NCBI GenBank assembly: GCA_013099015.1
Contig: CP039998.1
Coordinates: forward strand, 682,001 to 746,000
Source: Candidatus Saccharibacteria bacterium oral taxon 488
GTDB taxonomy: Bacteria > Patescibacteriota > Saccharimonadia > Saccharimonadales > Saccharimonadaceae
Reading direction: 5' to 3'
Length of the DNA stretch: 64,000 bases
In this document: positions 6,757-14,334 of the stretch, one piece after another
How the letters are laid out: each line of letters begins with the position of its first letter
Position numbering within the stretch: the first letter of the stretch is position 1
Translations under genes and position numbers: made by a program
The notes under the pieces: generated by a model
Databases searched by the model: none
What the model was told of the DNA's origin: nothing
Seen by the model: the letters and a program-made list of their open reading frames with translations, nothing else

Positions 6757-8745
6757 ATGTCACCAAGCAGCCCACCCAGCCCCGTCACGACACCGTTCAG
6801 GCGACGTCGCCGAACCTCCCTCGGGGACTTCAACCAACTTCTGGGTCTGGACGGCGTCGTCCCCTTGACCAGCGGCGACATTCCCGAAGGGTCGGAGGCG
6901 GTGCTGTACCTGCGGGTGTCGACAGCCCGGCAGATGAACACCGCCATCGACATCGACGAGGACGGCAACTCCATTGCCACCCAGCGTGAGGTTGGCACGA
7001 AGCGCTGTCGTCGCCTGAACGCACCCATCGCCCGCGAGTTCGTCGAGCCGGGCAACTCTGCCCAGTCCATCGCCAAACGCCCGGTCTTCCGCGAGCTGCT
7101 GCGCTACGTCGAAGCCACCCCGCAAATCGGCTACGTGGTGATCTACATGCGCTCCCGCGCGTTCCGCAACTACACCGATGCCGCCATCGCCAAGCGCGTC
7201 CTGGCGGCCATGGGCGTCAAGCTCATCTCTGCCAAGGAGGAATTCGGTGAGGGGTACATGGCTGATGCCATGGAGGCCATCACTGACATCATGAACGAGG
7301 TGCAGGTCCGGCAAAGCGGCGAGGACATCTCGAACAAGATGCATCACAAGGCCCAGAACGGCGGCACGACCGGGCGGGCCAAACTTGGTTACTTGAATGT
7401 GCGCAAGGACTTCGACGGGCGGTTGGTCAACACCATTGATATCGACCCAGAACGCGCACCGCTGATTCGGTGGGCGTTTGAGCAGTACGCCACGGGAGAG
7501 TACAGCCTGACGGCGCTCACCGATGCTCTAGAACAGCAAGGACTGACCACTCGACAGACGAGTCGTTGGCCGCAGCGGCCGCTGTCGCGCAGCCAGTTGG
7601 CGGCGATCCTGCGTGATCCGTATTACATCGGAAAGGTGACGTTCAAGGGAGAGATCTATCCCGGCCGCCACGAGGCCTTGATCAGCCCTGAGCTGTTTGA
7701 GCGGGTGCAGCGAGTCCTGGAAGTACGACAACACCGTAACCAGCGGGACTGTCGCCATAGCCATTTTCTGCGTGGTTTGATGCAGTGCGGCCGCTGCTAC
7801 GGGGCTGGCCGGGCTAGTCAGTTGATCTATTCGCGGCCGGTCAATCGTGCTGGGCGGGTGTATGAGTACTACACCTGCACCAATCGTGCTGGTTGTGGTT
7901 TGCCGCACCTGCCGGTCGCGGAGGTTGAGGATGCCTTGGCGCGTGAGGTCACTGCGCTGCGCATTCCCGTCGAGGAGGTTGCAGCGCTGCGGCAGCGGGT
8001 GGCAGATAGCTTGGAGCATCATCAGGCCACGGAACAGGAAACCAAGCGGCGGTTGAAGAAGGAGCTGGGCCGCCTGGATGTCAAGGAGGAACGGCTGCTG
8101 GATCTGGCTGCGGACGGTGGGCTGGTCGGTAAGAAGCTACGTAAAAGGCTCCGTGATCTTCAGACGCGTCGGGCTGTGGTTCGGCAGCAGTTGGAGTGCA
8201 CTGATGAGCAGCTGCGTCGTGAAGCCGATACCGTGCTGGCCTACCTTGACCTTCTGGCTGACCCTGGTAGGTTTTATGAGCTGGCCAGTCCGGGGGTGAA
8301 ACGTAAACTTCTGACTGCTTTCTATGCCCAGATCTGGCTCGATGATGACCAGCACACCCTTCAGCCCGTTGCTGAGCCGAGGGAGATCGTGACTCGACTC
8401 CACCAGGCGGCCCGCTGTGCCGGGGGTGGAATCCAGAGCTCTTGCCCCGCGGCTCGGACGGTGTCCCACCACGTCGAGGGTGGGTCACTGAGGTCACGTA
8501 GCAACGTGAAACTAGCCAAAGAGAGCGAAAACATGGCTGACGGGGCCGCGTCCGTCGAGGCGGCTGTTGGTTCGGGTGATGTGTCTCTCACCCCTGTTAC
8601 ATCGACAAAAACGCCCCCGGAGCGGAACTCCGAGGGCGCGTGTTCGAACAAGATGAGTGTGGTCGGGGTGAAAGGACTCGAACCTTCGACCTCACGGTCC
8701 CAAACCGCGCGCGCTAGCCAACTGCGCCACACCCCGAGAAGCTAA
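6757..8745 (+). CDS. Large serine recombinase (integrase) reading into tRNA-Pro antisense
   Basis: ATG 6757 follows AAAGGAG. The 662-residue product has the resolvase catalytic domain (residues 47-190; YLRVSTARQ with nucleophile Ser55, and IYMRSRAFRN), the recombinase domain (about 200-310; LGYLNV, then SRSQLAAILRDPYYIG), a zinc-ribbon (CGRC at about 345, later CTNRAGCG) and a coiled coil (about 420-500). Such enzymes integrate element DNA at specific sites without host factors. Residues from about 636 onward are encoded by the strand opposite the tRNA-Pro gene, so the C-terminus changes between integrated and excised states, or the tail is simply read-through. Gene order places the enzyme at the right end of the element. 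Confidence 0.9.
   Translation: MSPSSPPSPVTTPFRRRRRTSLGDFNQLLGLDGVVPLTSGDIPEGSEAVLYLRVSTARQMNTAIDIDEDGNSIATQREVGTKRCRRLNAPIAREFVEPGNSAQSIAKRPVFRELLRYVEATPQIGYVVIYMRSRAFRNYTDAAIAKRVLAAMGVKLISAKEEFGEGYMADAMEAITDIMNEVQVRQSGEDISNKMHHKAQNGGTTGRAKLGYLNVRKDFDGRLVNTIDIDPERAPLIRWAFEQYATGEYSLTALTDALEQQGLTTRQTSRWPQRPLSRSQLAAILRDPYYIGKVTFKGEIYPGRHEALISPELFERVQRVLEVRQHRNQRDCRHSHFLRGLMQCGRCYGAGRASQLIYSRPVNRAGRVYEYYTCTNRAGCGLPHLPVAEVEDALAREVTALRIPVEEVAALRQRVADSLEHHQATEQETKRRLKKELGRLDVKEERLLDLAADGGLVGKKLRKRLRDLQTRRAVVRQQLECTDEQLRREADTVLAYLDLLADPGRFYELASPGVKRKLLTAFYAQIWLDDDQHTLQPVAEPREIVTRLHQAARCAGGGIQSSCPAARTVSHHVEGGSLRSRSNVKLAKESENMADGAASVEAAVGSGDVSLTPVTSTKTPPERNSEGACSNKMSVVGVKGLEPSTSRSQTARASQLRHTPRS
8612..8638 (-). 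terminator. Intrinsic terminator downstream of tRNA-Pro
   Basis: Read leftward, a stem of 11 positions with one mismatch (CGCCCCCGGAG against CTCCGAGGGCG, loop of 5) is followed by TTTTTG. It lies 25 bases past the tRNA-Pro 3' end and is very GC-rich, in the style of the island. It also sits inside the recombinase reading frame on the other strand. Confidence 0.75.
8663..8737 (-). tRNA. tRNA-Pro (anticodon UGG)
   Basis: The reverse strand folds as a full cloverleaf: acceptor stem TCGGGGT/ACCCCGA, D-arm with GCGC pairs, anticodon stem CGCGG/CCGTG around loop TTTGGGA (anticodon TGG), and T-arm with loop TTCGAGT. CCA is not encoded. The recombinase frame overlaps it on the opposite strand, and the composition change lies here, so its 3' end is the probable attachment site of the island. 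Confidence 0.92.
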
Positions 8746-8821
8746 TCTCGATACTCACTCCGCTCCATTCTACCACACTTTACACATTAAATACAGCAAT
8801 AATTAGTGATTTCAGTTAATA

Positions 8822-8827
8822 TATAAT
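8822..8827 (+). promoter_or_regulatory. -10 box of the CPBP protease gene
   Basis: A perfect TATAAT lies 17 bases before ATG 8845, giving an expected leader of about 10 bases without a Shine-Dalgarno site. No good -35 box is visible. Confidence 0.5.
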
Positions 8828-8844
8828 TGTACTCTCTCATTATC

Positions 8845-9471
8845 ATGCCTAATACTAATCACACCACCCACACAACTCACCGCCGACAAATGATATATCT
8901 CTATGCCATTGTCTGCGTGTATCTCATGTTGCCTATCCTCATTTGCATCGGTGTCATTCCTTGGAATATGAAATTCGTGGCACTTATAGTCGGTGCAGTG
9001 ATGATGTATATATTAATGCGAATTCTCGGCAATACGCATAGTGACATCGGTATTACGCGGCAACGTACCATCTATTCGCTAAAAACCGTGCTGCCGATAA
9101 CCATAATCCTCATTATCGCGGCTGGGCTATTCCTGCTCCTCGAAAAACCTCGATTCTCACCAACCGAAGGAATAGGGTTTTATGTATTTTATATTCTCAT
9201 CTCGTGCCCGGCGCAAGAATTGTTATTCCGCGGCATCCTCAGCCGTATGCTGCAAGAACTACGGCTACACCGGGCGTTGGAGCTTGGCGTAGCAGCCGCC
9301 CTTTTCGGTTACGCACATATCATCTACGGCGATATGCTCACTGTTGTTGTCATGAGCATCGTCGGCCTTTTCTGGTACCGAGCGTACCAGCGCTCATCAA
9401 ACCTCATCGGCGTAACGATAAGCCACGTGGTACTTGGTGTGATGACGATTGCTCTAGGGATTATCGATTAA
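8845..9471 (+). CDS. CPBP family intramembrane protease-like protein
   Basis: I choose ATG 8845 over a TTG at 8827. The 208-residue product has about six hydrophobic helices. The CPBP/Abi motif 1 appears as QELLFRG at about residue 124, where most active members have EExxFRG, so the first catalytic Glu is replaced by Gln. Motif 2 is FGYAHIIYGD. CPBP proteins process prenylated or membrane proteins, and bacterial members are linked to bacteriocin immunity or sortase-type regulation. Activity is uncertain because of the Gln. Confidence 0.8.
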   Translation: MPNTNHTTHTTHRRQMIYLYAIVCVYLMLPILICIGVIPWNMKFVALIVGAVMMYILMRILGNTHSDIGITRQRTIYSLKTVLPITIILIIAAGLFLLLEKPRFSPTEGIGFYVFYILISCPAQELLFRGILSRMLQELRLHRALELGVAAALFGYAHIIYGDMLTVVVMSIVGLFWYRAYQRSSNLIGVTISHVVLGVMTIALGIID

Positions 9472-9513
9472 TATTAGCCATCCTCTTTTGTTTAATGGTC
9501 AATAAGATGGGGG

Positions 9514-9900
9514 ATGGATTGGCCAGAGCCACCTCCCGGGAAGGAATTGTGGGATCCCCCAGGAGGGATTGAAGTCTATGTGCATTCAGGACTTTCTGAG
9601 GCCTATGGAGTTGATGAGACTGTCGGTATGGATAAAGTAGTCTCGGAGGATAATATTCGTAGAGCCAGGGCATGCCGGGAGATTGGTGATCAGATTGAAC
9701 AGGGGCTCATTGACAAGAAAGAGGGTTACCGAAGGATCGGTGAATTGCTTTTAAGTCGCGACCACTTTTTCACCTCAGAAGAAGAACTCGCCGAGCGAGG
9801 AATCAGTATGGCAGCCCTGATCAAGATCGCAGAGCGCAGAGATGATCCGGTAGATGATGGGTATGGTGGCTATTCTACTGGGGATTCCGCACATGAATAA
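9514..9900 (+). CDS. Hypothetical soluble protein, 128 aa
   Basis: The start at ATG 9514 follows a weak purine-rich site. The product is acidic and soluble, with a Pro-rich start (WPEPPPGKELWDPPGG) and a helical middle (EDNIRRARACREIGDQIEQG). No family is recognised. Its end overlaps the end of the convergent gene at 9870 by 31 bases. Confidence 0.5.
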   Translation: MDWPEPPPGKELWDPPGGIEVYVHSGLSEAYGVDETVGMDKVVSEDNIRRARACREIGDQIEQGLIDKKEGYRRIGELLLSRDHFFTSEEELAERGISMAALIKIAERRDDPVDDGYGGYSTGDSAHE

Positions 9901-10268
9901 TGCGCCAAACCAATCTCATCAACCTCGACCGAAGCAATCCCCGTGTCTGCTAATGAGCGGAGTTCCTCTCTTGTCTTTGCTACGGGGTTGGTAGTAAGGA
10001 AGGCTATCCTCCCCACATCACCTGATTCACCAGCCATGAGGGCTTGAAGCGCGTTCACATATCGTCCCCTCATCGGATGCCTTAGAGGCAGTTGACGAAC
10101 TTGAACGGCCAGCAATGCCGCTGCTGCCAGTAATCTTTGGTCCCTCTCGTGCTGCGGGTGAGGTGACTCTACGGTTTGGCCAGGGATCTGGTCATCAATG
10201 TCAAGATTATCAGGGCGCCCCTCACGGCGTGCCTTTCTCTTAAGGCTGCCTCCTTCGACGATGGGCAC
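9870..10268 (-). CDS. Hypothetical protein, possibly 5'-frameshifted
   Basis: The frame shown begins at GTG 10268 and gives 132 residues with no recognised family. Another frame from ATG 10357 begins with MKGRTTITPEENPMGPSVVM and crosses into this region. Joining it to this frame near 10270 would make a more natural N-terminus, so the gene may carry a one-base frameshift or have its true start mis-set. The C-terminal half (LLAAAALLAVQVRQLP, then GRIAFLTTNPVAKTREELR) reads as a folded domain. Confidence 0.4.
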   Translation of the reverse strand: MPIVEGGSLKRKARREGRPDNLDIDDQIPGQTVESPHPQHERDQRLLAAAALLAVQVRQLPLRHPMRGRYVNALQALMAGESGDVGRIAFLTTNPVAKTREELRSLADTGIASVEVDEIGLAHYSCAESPVE

Positions 10269-10447
10269 CCTGAAACACTTACTATTCTCGATGGCTGCAT
10301 GACGACGCTCGGACCCATTGGATTCTCTTCGGGGGTTATAGTGGTTCTTCCTTTCATTTCCCAGCTATTATTACACAATTCACATTAGTCTTCAAGGGCA
10401 CAATGTCTGCCTTGGCAAACTAGCTGCTTCAGGGTAAGATATATCGT

Positions 10448-11125
10448 ATGAAATACACGAAACCATACGTTCCACCGACGCTCACCGTTGATGCAGTGAT
10501 ATTTCAGATTAGTAACGACACTCTAGAAGTCCTGCTCCTAAAGCGCCCCAATGAGCCTTTCAAGGGTGAATGGGCGCTACCCGGCGGATACAACGCCAAA
10601 GGTGAGACGACGATAGCCGCACTGAGACGTATTGTTACCCAAAAAACAGGCGTGGATGTCGAAAGTGACTTGAGCTACATTGAGCAACTCTACACCTTTG
10701 ACACAGTTGACCGTGACCCACGAGGACATGCTGTATCAGTGACGTACCTCGGGTGTGGACGCGCTATCATGCTCGACGAGGCGACGTCACATGCAACATT
10801 TTTTGATGTACATAATCTACCGCCGCTGGCTTATGATCACGCCAGCATTGTTGAATACGCCAGAGAACGACTGATCGCCAAGCTAACATACACGAATGCT
10901 GTGTCGGCATTTCTGGGGCGGCGTTTTACCCTGACCCAACTACAGAACGCCTATGAAATTATCTTTGATCGTGAATTTGATAAGCGTAATTTTCGCAAAA
11001 AATTCCTCAGCCTCAACCTCATTCATGAAACCAACGAGCTGTGGCGTGACGGCGCACACCGTCCAGCAAAACTATACGAATTTAATTCCCAGAATCTCGA
11101 GACGTTATCGCGGAGCTTTGATTAG
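10448..11125 (+). CDS. nrtR: NrtR-like Nudix regulator of NAD metabolism
   Basis: The 225-residue product joins an N-terminal Nudix domain (residues 10-145) to a C-terminal winged helix (about 150-220; FTLTQLQNAYEIIF, then DKRNFRKKF). The Nudix box keeps G47 and E53, but its REUXEE core has become RIVTQK (residues 61-66), so the catalytic Glu residues are lost. That is typical of NrtR repressors, where the domain senses ADP-ribose or related NAD metabolites instead of hydrolysing them. It sits directly before pncA and pncB, exactly the genes NrtR controls elsewhere. The start follows TAAGAT by 7 bases with no Shine-Dalgarno, so its mRNA may be leaderless. Confidence 0.85.
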   Translation: MKYTKPYVPPTLTVDAVIFQISNDTLEVLLLKRPNEPFKGEWALPGGYNAKGETTIAALRRIVTQKTGVDVESDLSYIEQLYTFDTVDRDPRGHAVSVTYLGCGRAIMLDEATSHATFFDVHNLPPLAYDHASIVEYARERLIAKLTYTNAVSAFLGRRFTLTQLQNAYEIIFDREFDKRNFRKKFLSLNLIHETNELWRDGAHRPAKLYEFNSQNLETLSRSFD

Positions 11126-11189
11126 CTAATATCACCAAGCCAGGGGCAGGATAGGGTATCGATTTTTTATATTATTTTACCAATTAGTG

Positions 11190-11234
11190 TTGACTACACA
11201 ATAACTAGTTGCTAGACTATACAGTAAGTGTAGT
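11190..11234 (+). promoter_or_regulatory. Promoter and candidate NrtR operator of pncAB
   Basis: TTGACT (11190-11195) and TAGACT (11213-11218) are 17 bases apart and form a plausible promoter. An imperfect inverted repeat, ACTATAC (11216-11222) and GTGTAGT (11228-11234) with a 5-base centre, overlaps the -10 and start site. A smaller repeat GTGT-N5-ACAC overlaps the -35. Operator function is inferred from position and from the regulator gene upstream. Confidence 0.5.
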
Positions 11235-11260
11235 TTATACATTAAGTAAGGAGGTAATCT

Positions 11261-11899
11261 ATGGAAACAGTAAAACCAACTCGAAATGTACTTGTTGCCG
11301 TTGATGTGCAGCATGATTTTATCGATGGCAGCCTAGCAGTTGCCGAGGGTGAACAGGTCGTTGCCCCGCTCAATACCATCGCCGAGACGGTGCGGCACCA
11401 TGATGGACAGGTAGTTTTTACTCGCGACTGGCACCCTGCTAAAACACCACATTTTAGTAATTTTGGTGGCCAGTGGCCAGTTCATTGTGTCGCTGGCACA
11501 ACCGGCGCTGCCTTTCATGATAAGCTTGACGTGCAGCCCAATGATATTATTATCAATAAAGGCATGGGTCAAAGTGGCGGGTACTCTGGCTGGGAGGGTC
11601 AAAGTGACACGGGCGAGACGCTGGAGACCATCATCAAACCACGAACACCTCGCGAGAAGGTTAAAGTATTTCTCGGCGGGCTCGCAACTGACTTTTGCGT
11701 CAAAGCGACTGCACTGGATATTGCCAACAACTTCCGAGACGATGCGCGAGTTTCAATCTATCTACTGCGAGAGGCTATCCGTGCCGTCGGACTCACACCA
11801 ACTGACGAAGAAGAGGCCTTAGCCGCCATGAAAGAGGCCCGCGTCCTGGCGGTTTCAACCAGTGAGGCTAAAATGATGATCAAAAGGAGTGTTCAATGA
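11261..11899 (+). CDS. pncA: Nicotinamidase
   Basis: The 212-residue isochorismatase-fold enzyme deamidates nicotinamide to nicotinate, the first step of NAD salvage. The catalytic triad is visible as Asp15 (VDVQHDF), Lys100 (INKGM) and Cys146 (DFCVKAT), with the metal-binding DWHP at 57-60. The start follows AAGGAGG. The last bases overlap the pncB start, so the two enzymes, consecutive in the pathway, are translationally coupled. Confidence 0.95.
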   Translation: METVKPTRNVLVAVDVQHDFIDGSLAVAEGEQVVAPLNTIAETVRHHDGQVVFTRDWHPAKTPHFSNFGGQWPVHCVAGTTGAAFHDKLDVQPNDIIINKGMGQSGGYSGWEGQSDTGETLETIIKPRTPREKVKVFLGGLATDFCVKATALDIANNFRDDARVSIYLLREAIRAVGLTPTDEEEALAAMKEARVLAVSTSEAKMMIKRSVQ

Positions 11900-13134
11900 A
11901 CCGTGAACCTAAATTATCACAGGGACTAGATTATTATAAAGCGACCATGGGGCAGCTGGAGTACGACAAGCATCCTGATGCCGAGGTCACCTTTACCTTG
12001 AAAAATCGCACCCCTACCCTGCTATCGGAATTTGTAAGCGCAGAAGAATTACGTGACCGACTCGATAGATTAGCAAATGGCTGGCAGCCCAATGAGATCG
12101 CCTATCTCGCCAGCCTACAAAATCAAGACGGCACAGCACAATTCACGCCAGAATACCTTGACTTTTTACGTGACAATCCCCTGCCACCTGTTGACATTGG
12201 TTATGATAAGCGCGGCGATTTAGCAGTTAGTGCTACGGGGAAATGGCCGCTGGTCACATTCTGGGAAACAGTGGTCATGAGCGAACTAAACGAATTATAT
12301 TTCCAGAATAAACTTGCCCGCGAAGGTAGTTCGCTCAAAGAACTATACGCCGAAGGAGATCGCCGATTAAGCGAGAAAATTGGCATGTTACGACATCGCC
12401 CAGATATTAAATTCTCTGACTTCGGCACTCGACGACGGTTTAGCTACGACTGGCAGAAACACGTCATCGAGCGTGTTGCCAGTGAACTGCCTGACAATTT
12501 CGTTGGCACTTCAAATATTTATTTGGCGCATGAGCTTGGCTTACGACCGATTGGTACATTTGCACATGAATTACCGATGGTTTACGCGGCACTGGCCGAC
12601 AAGGCTGGTGACAATCCACTGAGTGGTCACAATCAAGTACTCCAAGATTGGCAGCAACTGTATGGCAAAGGTTTATCAACTGCCTTAACTGACACGTTTA
12701 CGACAGAGTTCTTTTTCGCTGACTTCACGCCGGAGCAAATGGCTTCATGGCAAGCCCTGCGTCATGACTCTGGTGACCCGATGCAGTTTGGTGACATGGT
12801 GATTGCATTTTATGAACAACACGGTATTGATCCGCACGAAAAGACGATCGTCTTTAGCGATGGACTGGATATCGAGACAATTATCAAACTGGCTGATTAT
12901 TTCAAGGATCGTATCAAGGTGACATTTGGCTGGGGCACAACACTGACAAACGACCTCGGGGTTAAGGCGAATAATTTCGTCATGAAAGCCACGGCGGTTG
13001 ATGGTGTGCCGACAGTTAAACTGAGCGACGTTGAGGGTAAGCACACGGGCCCAGACGATAAAATTGAAGAATATAAAACACATGTAAAAACAGCGATCGG
13101 ACATCAGGCGTTACGCCAATCGGTTGCCGCATGA
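11896..13134 (+). CDS. pncB: Nicotinate phosphoribosyltransferase
   Basis: The 412-residue product converts nicotinate and phosphoribosyl pyrophosphate to nicotinate mononucleotide. Family landmarks are an N-terminal LDYYKATMGQ, a central GTSNIYLAHELGLRPIGTF with the conserved His region, and a late FSDGLDIETI followed by FGWGTTLTND that binds the phosphoribosyl group. It overlaps pncA by ATGA. No de novo NAD genes are seen nearby, fitting an organism that depends on scavenged vitamin B3. Confidence 0.95.
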   Translation: MNREPKLSQGLDYYKATMGQLEYDKHPDAEVTFTLKNRTPTLLSEFVSAEELRDRLDRLANGWQPNEIAYLASLQNQDGTAQFTPEYLDFLRDNPLPPVDIGYDKRGDLAVSATGKWPLVTFWETVVMSELNELYFQNKLAREGSSLKELYAEGDRRLSEKIGMLRHRPDIKFSDFGTRRRFSYDWQKHVIERVASELPDNFVGTSNIYLAHELGLRPIGTFAHELPMVYAALADKAGDNPLSGHNQVLQDWQQLYGKGLSTALTDTFTTEFFFADFTPEQMASWQALRHDSGDPMQFGDMVIAFYEQHGIDPHEKTIVFSDGLDIETIIKLADYFKDRIKVTFGWGTTLTNDLGVKANNFVMKATAVDGVPTVKLSDVEGKHTGPDDKIEEYKTHVKTAIGHQALRQSVAA

Positions 13135-13147
13135 GTAACGCAATCAG

Positions 13148-13786
13148 CTACGCGTTCACCGCCTCAATCTCCACCGACAGCACATCTTTATTCGTCGGTA
13201 GATCAGACGTCGGCTCAAAGGTGTAAACCAGTAACTGACCAAACGGCATTTCCACATGGGCCATATCTGCTTCTGGTACGTGGTCGAGGTGCTTCATTAA
13301 CGCACGGATAGAATTACCATGCGCCACCAATAGAATGTTCTCACCCGCCTGTAATTTCGGTAGTATCTCCCGCTCAAAATATGGCACGACCCGCGCATAA
13401 ACATCTTTGAGCGTTTCACCGCCCGGTACCGGATAGTCCCAGCCGCGCCGGATACCGTTGAAGGCTTCCTCGCCAATCTCCGCCTTGACTTCCCACTTAT
13501 TTTTACCGGTCAGATCACCGTAGTCACGCTCGTTCAGCTCGGCCGCCTGTGTCGTTGGTAAACTGCCCTCACCGCACCCCTCAAGCAATGCGTCCAGCGT
13601 TTGGTGCGTCCGCTGCAGCGCCGACGTATACGCCTCGTCAAACCTGATGTCTTTGAGTAGCGCGCCTAGTCGCACCGTGTCGGCCCGCCCCTTTTCCGTG
13701 AGACCCACGTCCGTCCAGCCCGTCCACTTGCCGAGCAGATTCCATTCACTCTCGCCGTGTCGACTGATAACCAATGTTCCCATCAT
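13148..13786 (-). CDS. gpmA: 2,3-bisphosphoglycerate-dependent phosphoglycerate mutase
   Basis: The 212-residue product carries the phosphohistidine signature LVISRHGESEWN at its N-terminus and the second catalytic His in LVAHGNSIRAL (about residue 153). It interconverts 3- and 2-phosphoglycerate in glycolysis. GGAGGA precedes two consecutive ATG codons at 13786 and 13783; either may start the protein. It is convergent with pncB and 20 bases downstream of a Nudix gene. Confidence 0.93.
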   Translation of the reverse strand: MMGTLVISRHGESEWNLLGKWTGWTDVGLTEKGRADTVRLGALLKDIRFDEAYTSALQRTHQTLDALLEGCGEGSLPTTQAAELNERDYGDLTGKNKWEVKAEIGEEAFNGIRRGWDYPVPGGETLKDVYARVVPYFEREILPKLQAGENILLVAHGNSIRALMKHLDHVPEADMAHVEMPFGQLLVYTFEPTSDLPTNKDVLSVEIEAVNA

Positions 13787-13806
13787 TCCTCCTCCGTTTA
13801 TTTTTC

Positions 13807-14334
13807 CTACGAACCAAATCCCACGAATTGCGTAACCGCCTCTTGACGTTCGTCATCGCCATCAACGATTCGCGTCTCGACATAACCGCCTGGCTGATGA
13901 TGAGCCCAATGTGGTATCGACCACGCGAATCCTTCATTGCTTGCCAGCACTGCGTCGCGACTCATGAACTGATAGGCATCAATTTCCGACTGCTGCAAGA
14001 CAATTCGTTCCAATCGCTCATCATCCAGCACTGCCCTGAACACATATTGATGCGCCAGTCCTTTGTCGCTGGAGCGTGACGCCACCGCGAAAAACGAAAC
14101 TTCCTCCTCAGTAACCACCAGCCCGACCTCTTCCTGGGTTTCGCGAAGTGCTGCCTGTAGCGGCGTTTCGCCAGCGTCAACCATACCACCAGGCAGACTC
14201 CAATGCGTCTTGTAATATGCCTTGACCGTGAGCAGCTCGCCCGCTGAATTTTCGATCAGCAGCGCGGCGCTGGCGATCCGAGTGTCCTGCGCTTTCTGCC
14301 ATTCCTCATACGGTAACCAACCACTTTTTATCAT
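13807..14334 (-). CDS. Nudix hydrolase
   Basis: The 175-residue product has an intact Nudix box (GGMVDAGETPLQAALRETQ, then EEVGL) at about residues 49-71, so it should be catalytically active on a nucleoside diphosphate compound; the substrate cannot be read from sequence. It overlaps the rny stop by ATGA and is likely co-transcribed with rny and gpmA. Confidence 0.85.
   Translation of the reverse strand: MIKSGWLPYEEWQKAQDTRIASAALLIENSAGELLTVKAYYKTHWSLPGGMVDAGETPLQAALRETQEEVGLVVTEEEVSFFAVASRSSDKGLAHQYVFRAVLDDERLERIVLQQSEIDAYQFMSRDAVLASNEGFAWSIPHWAHHQPGGYVETRIVDGDDERQEAVTQFVGFGS

Larger units (their letters stand above)
214..8745. mobile_element. GC-rich integrated mobilizable element of actinobacterial type
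   Basis: The interval is visibly richer in G and C than both flanks, and its genes use GC-ending codons throughout. It carries a large serine recombinase beside a tRNA-Pro gene, a VirD4/TraG-like ATPase, a replication-relaxation family protein, a MT-A70 DNA methyltransferase and several small genes joined by ATGA overlaps. Such sets are known from integrative elements of Actinobacteria. I see no VirB4-like ATPase and no classical relaxase, so it is more likely mobilizable than self-transmissible. The right boundary is the 3' end of tRNA-Pro at 8663; the left boundary is only inferred from composition. A chimeric assembly joined through the tRNA is the main alternative. Confidence 0.7.

Noticed and set aside
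6723-6989. An 88-codon frame starting in the stop of the 79-residue gene
   Set aside because: It overlaps the recombinase start in another frame and turns into Arg/His-rich nonsense.
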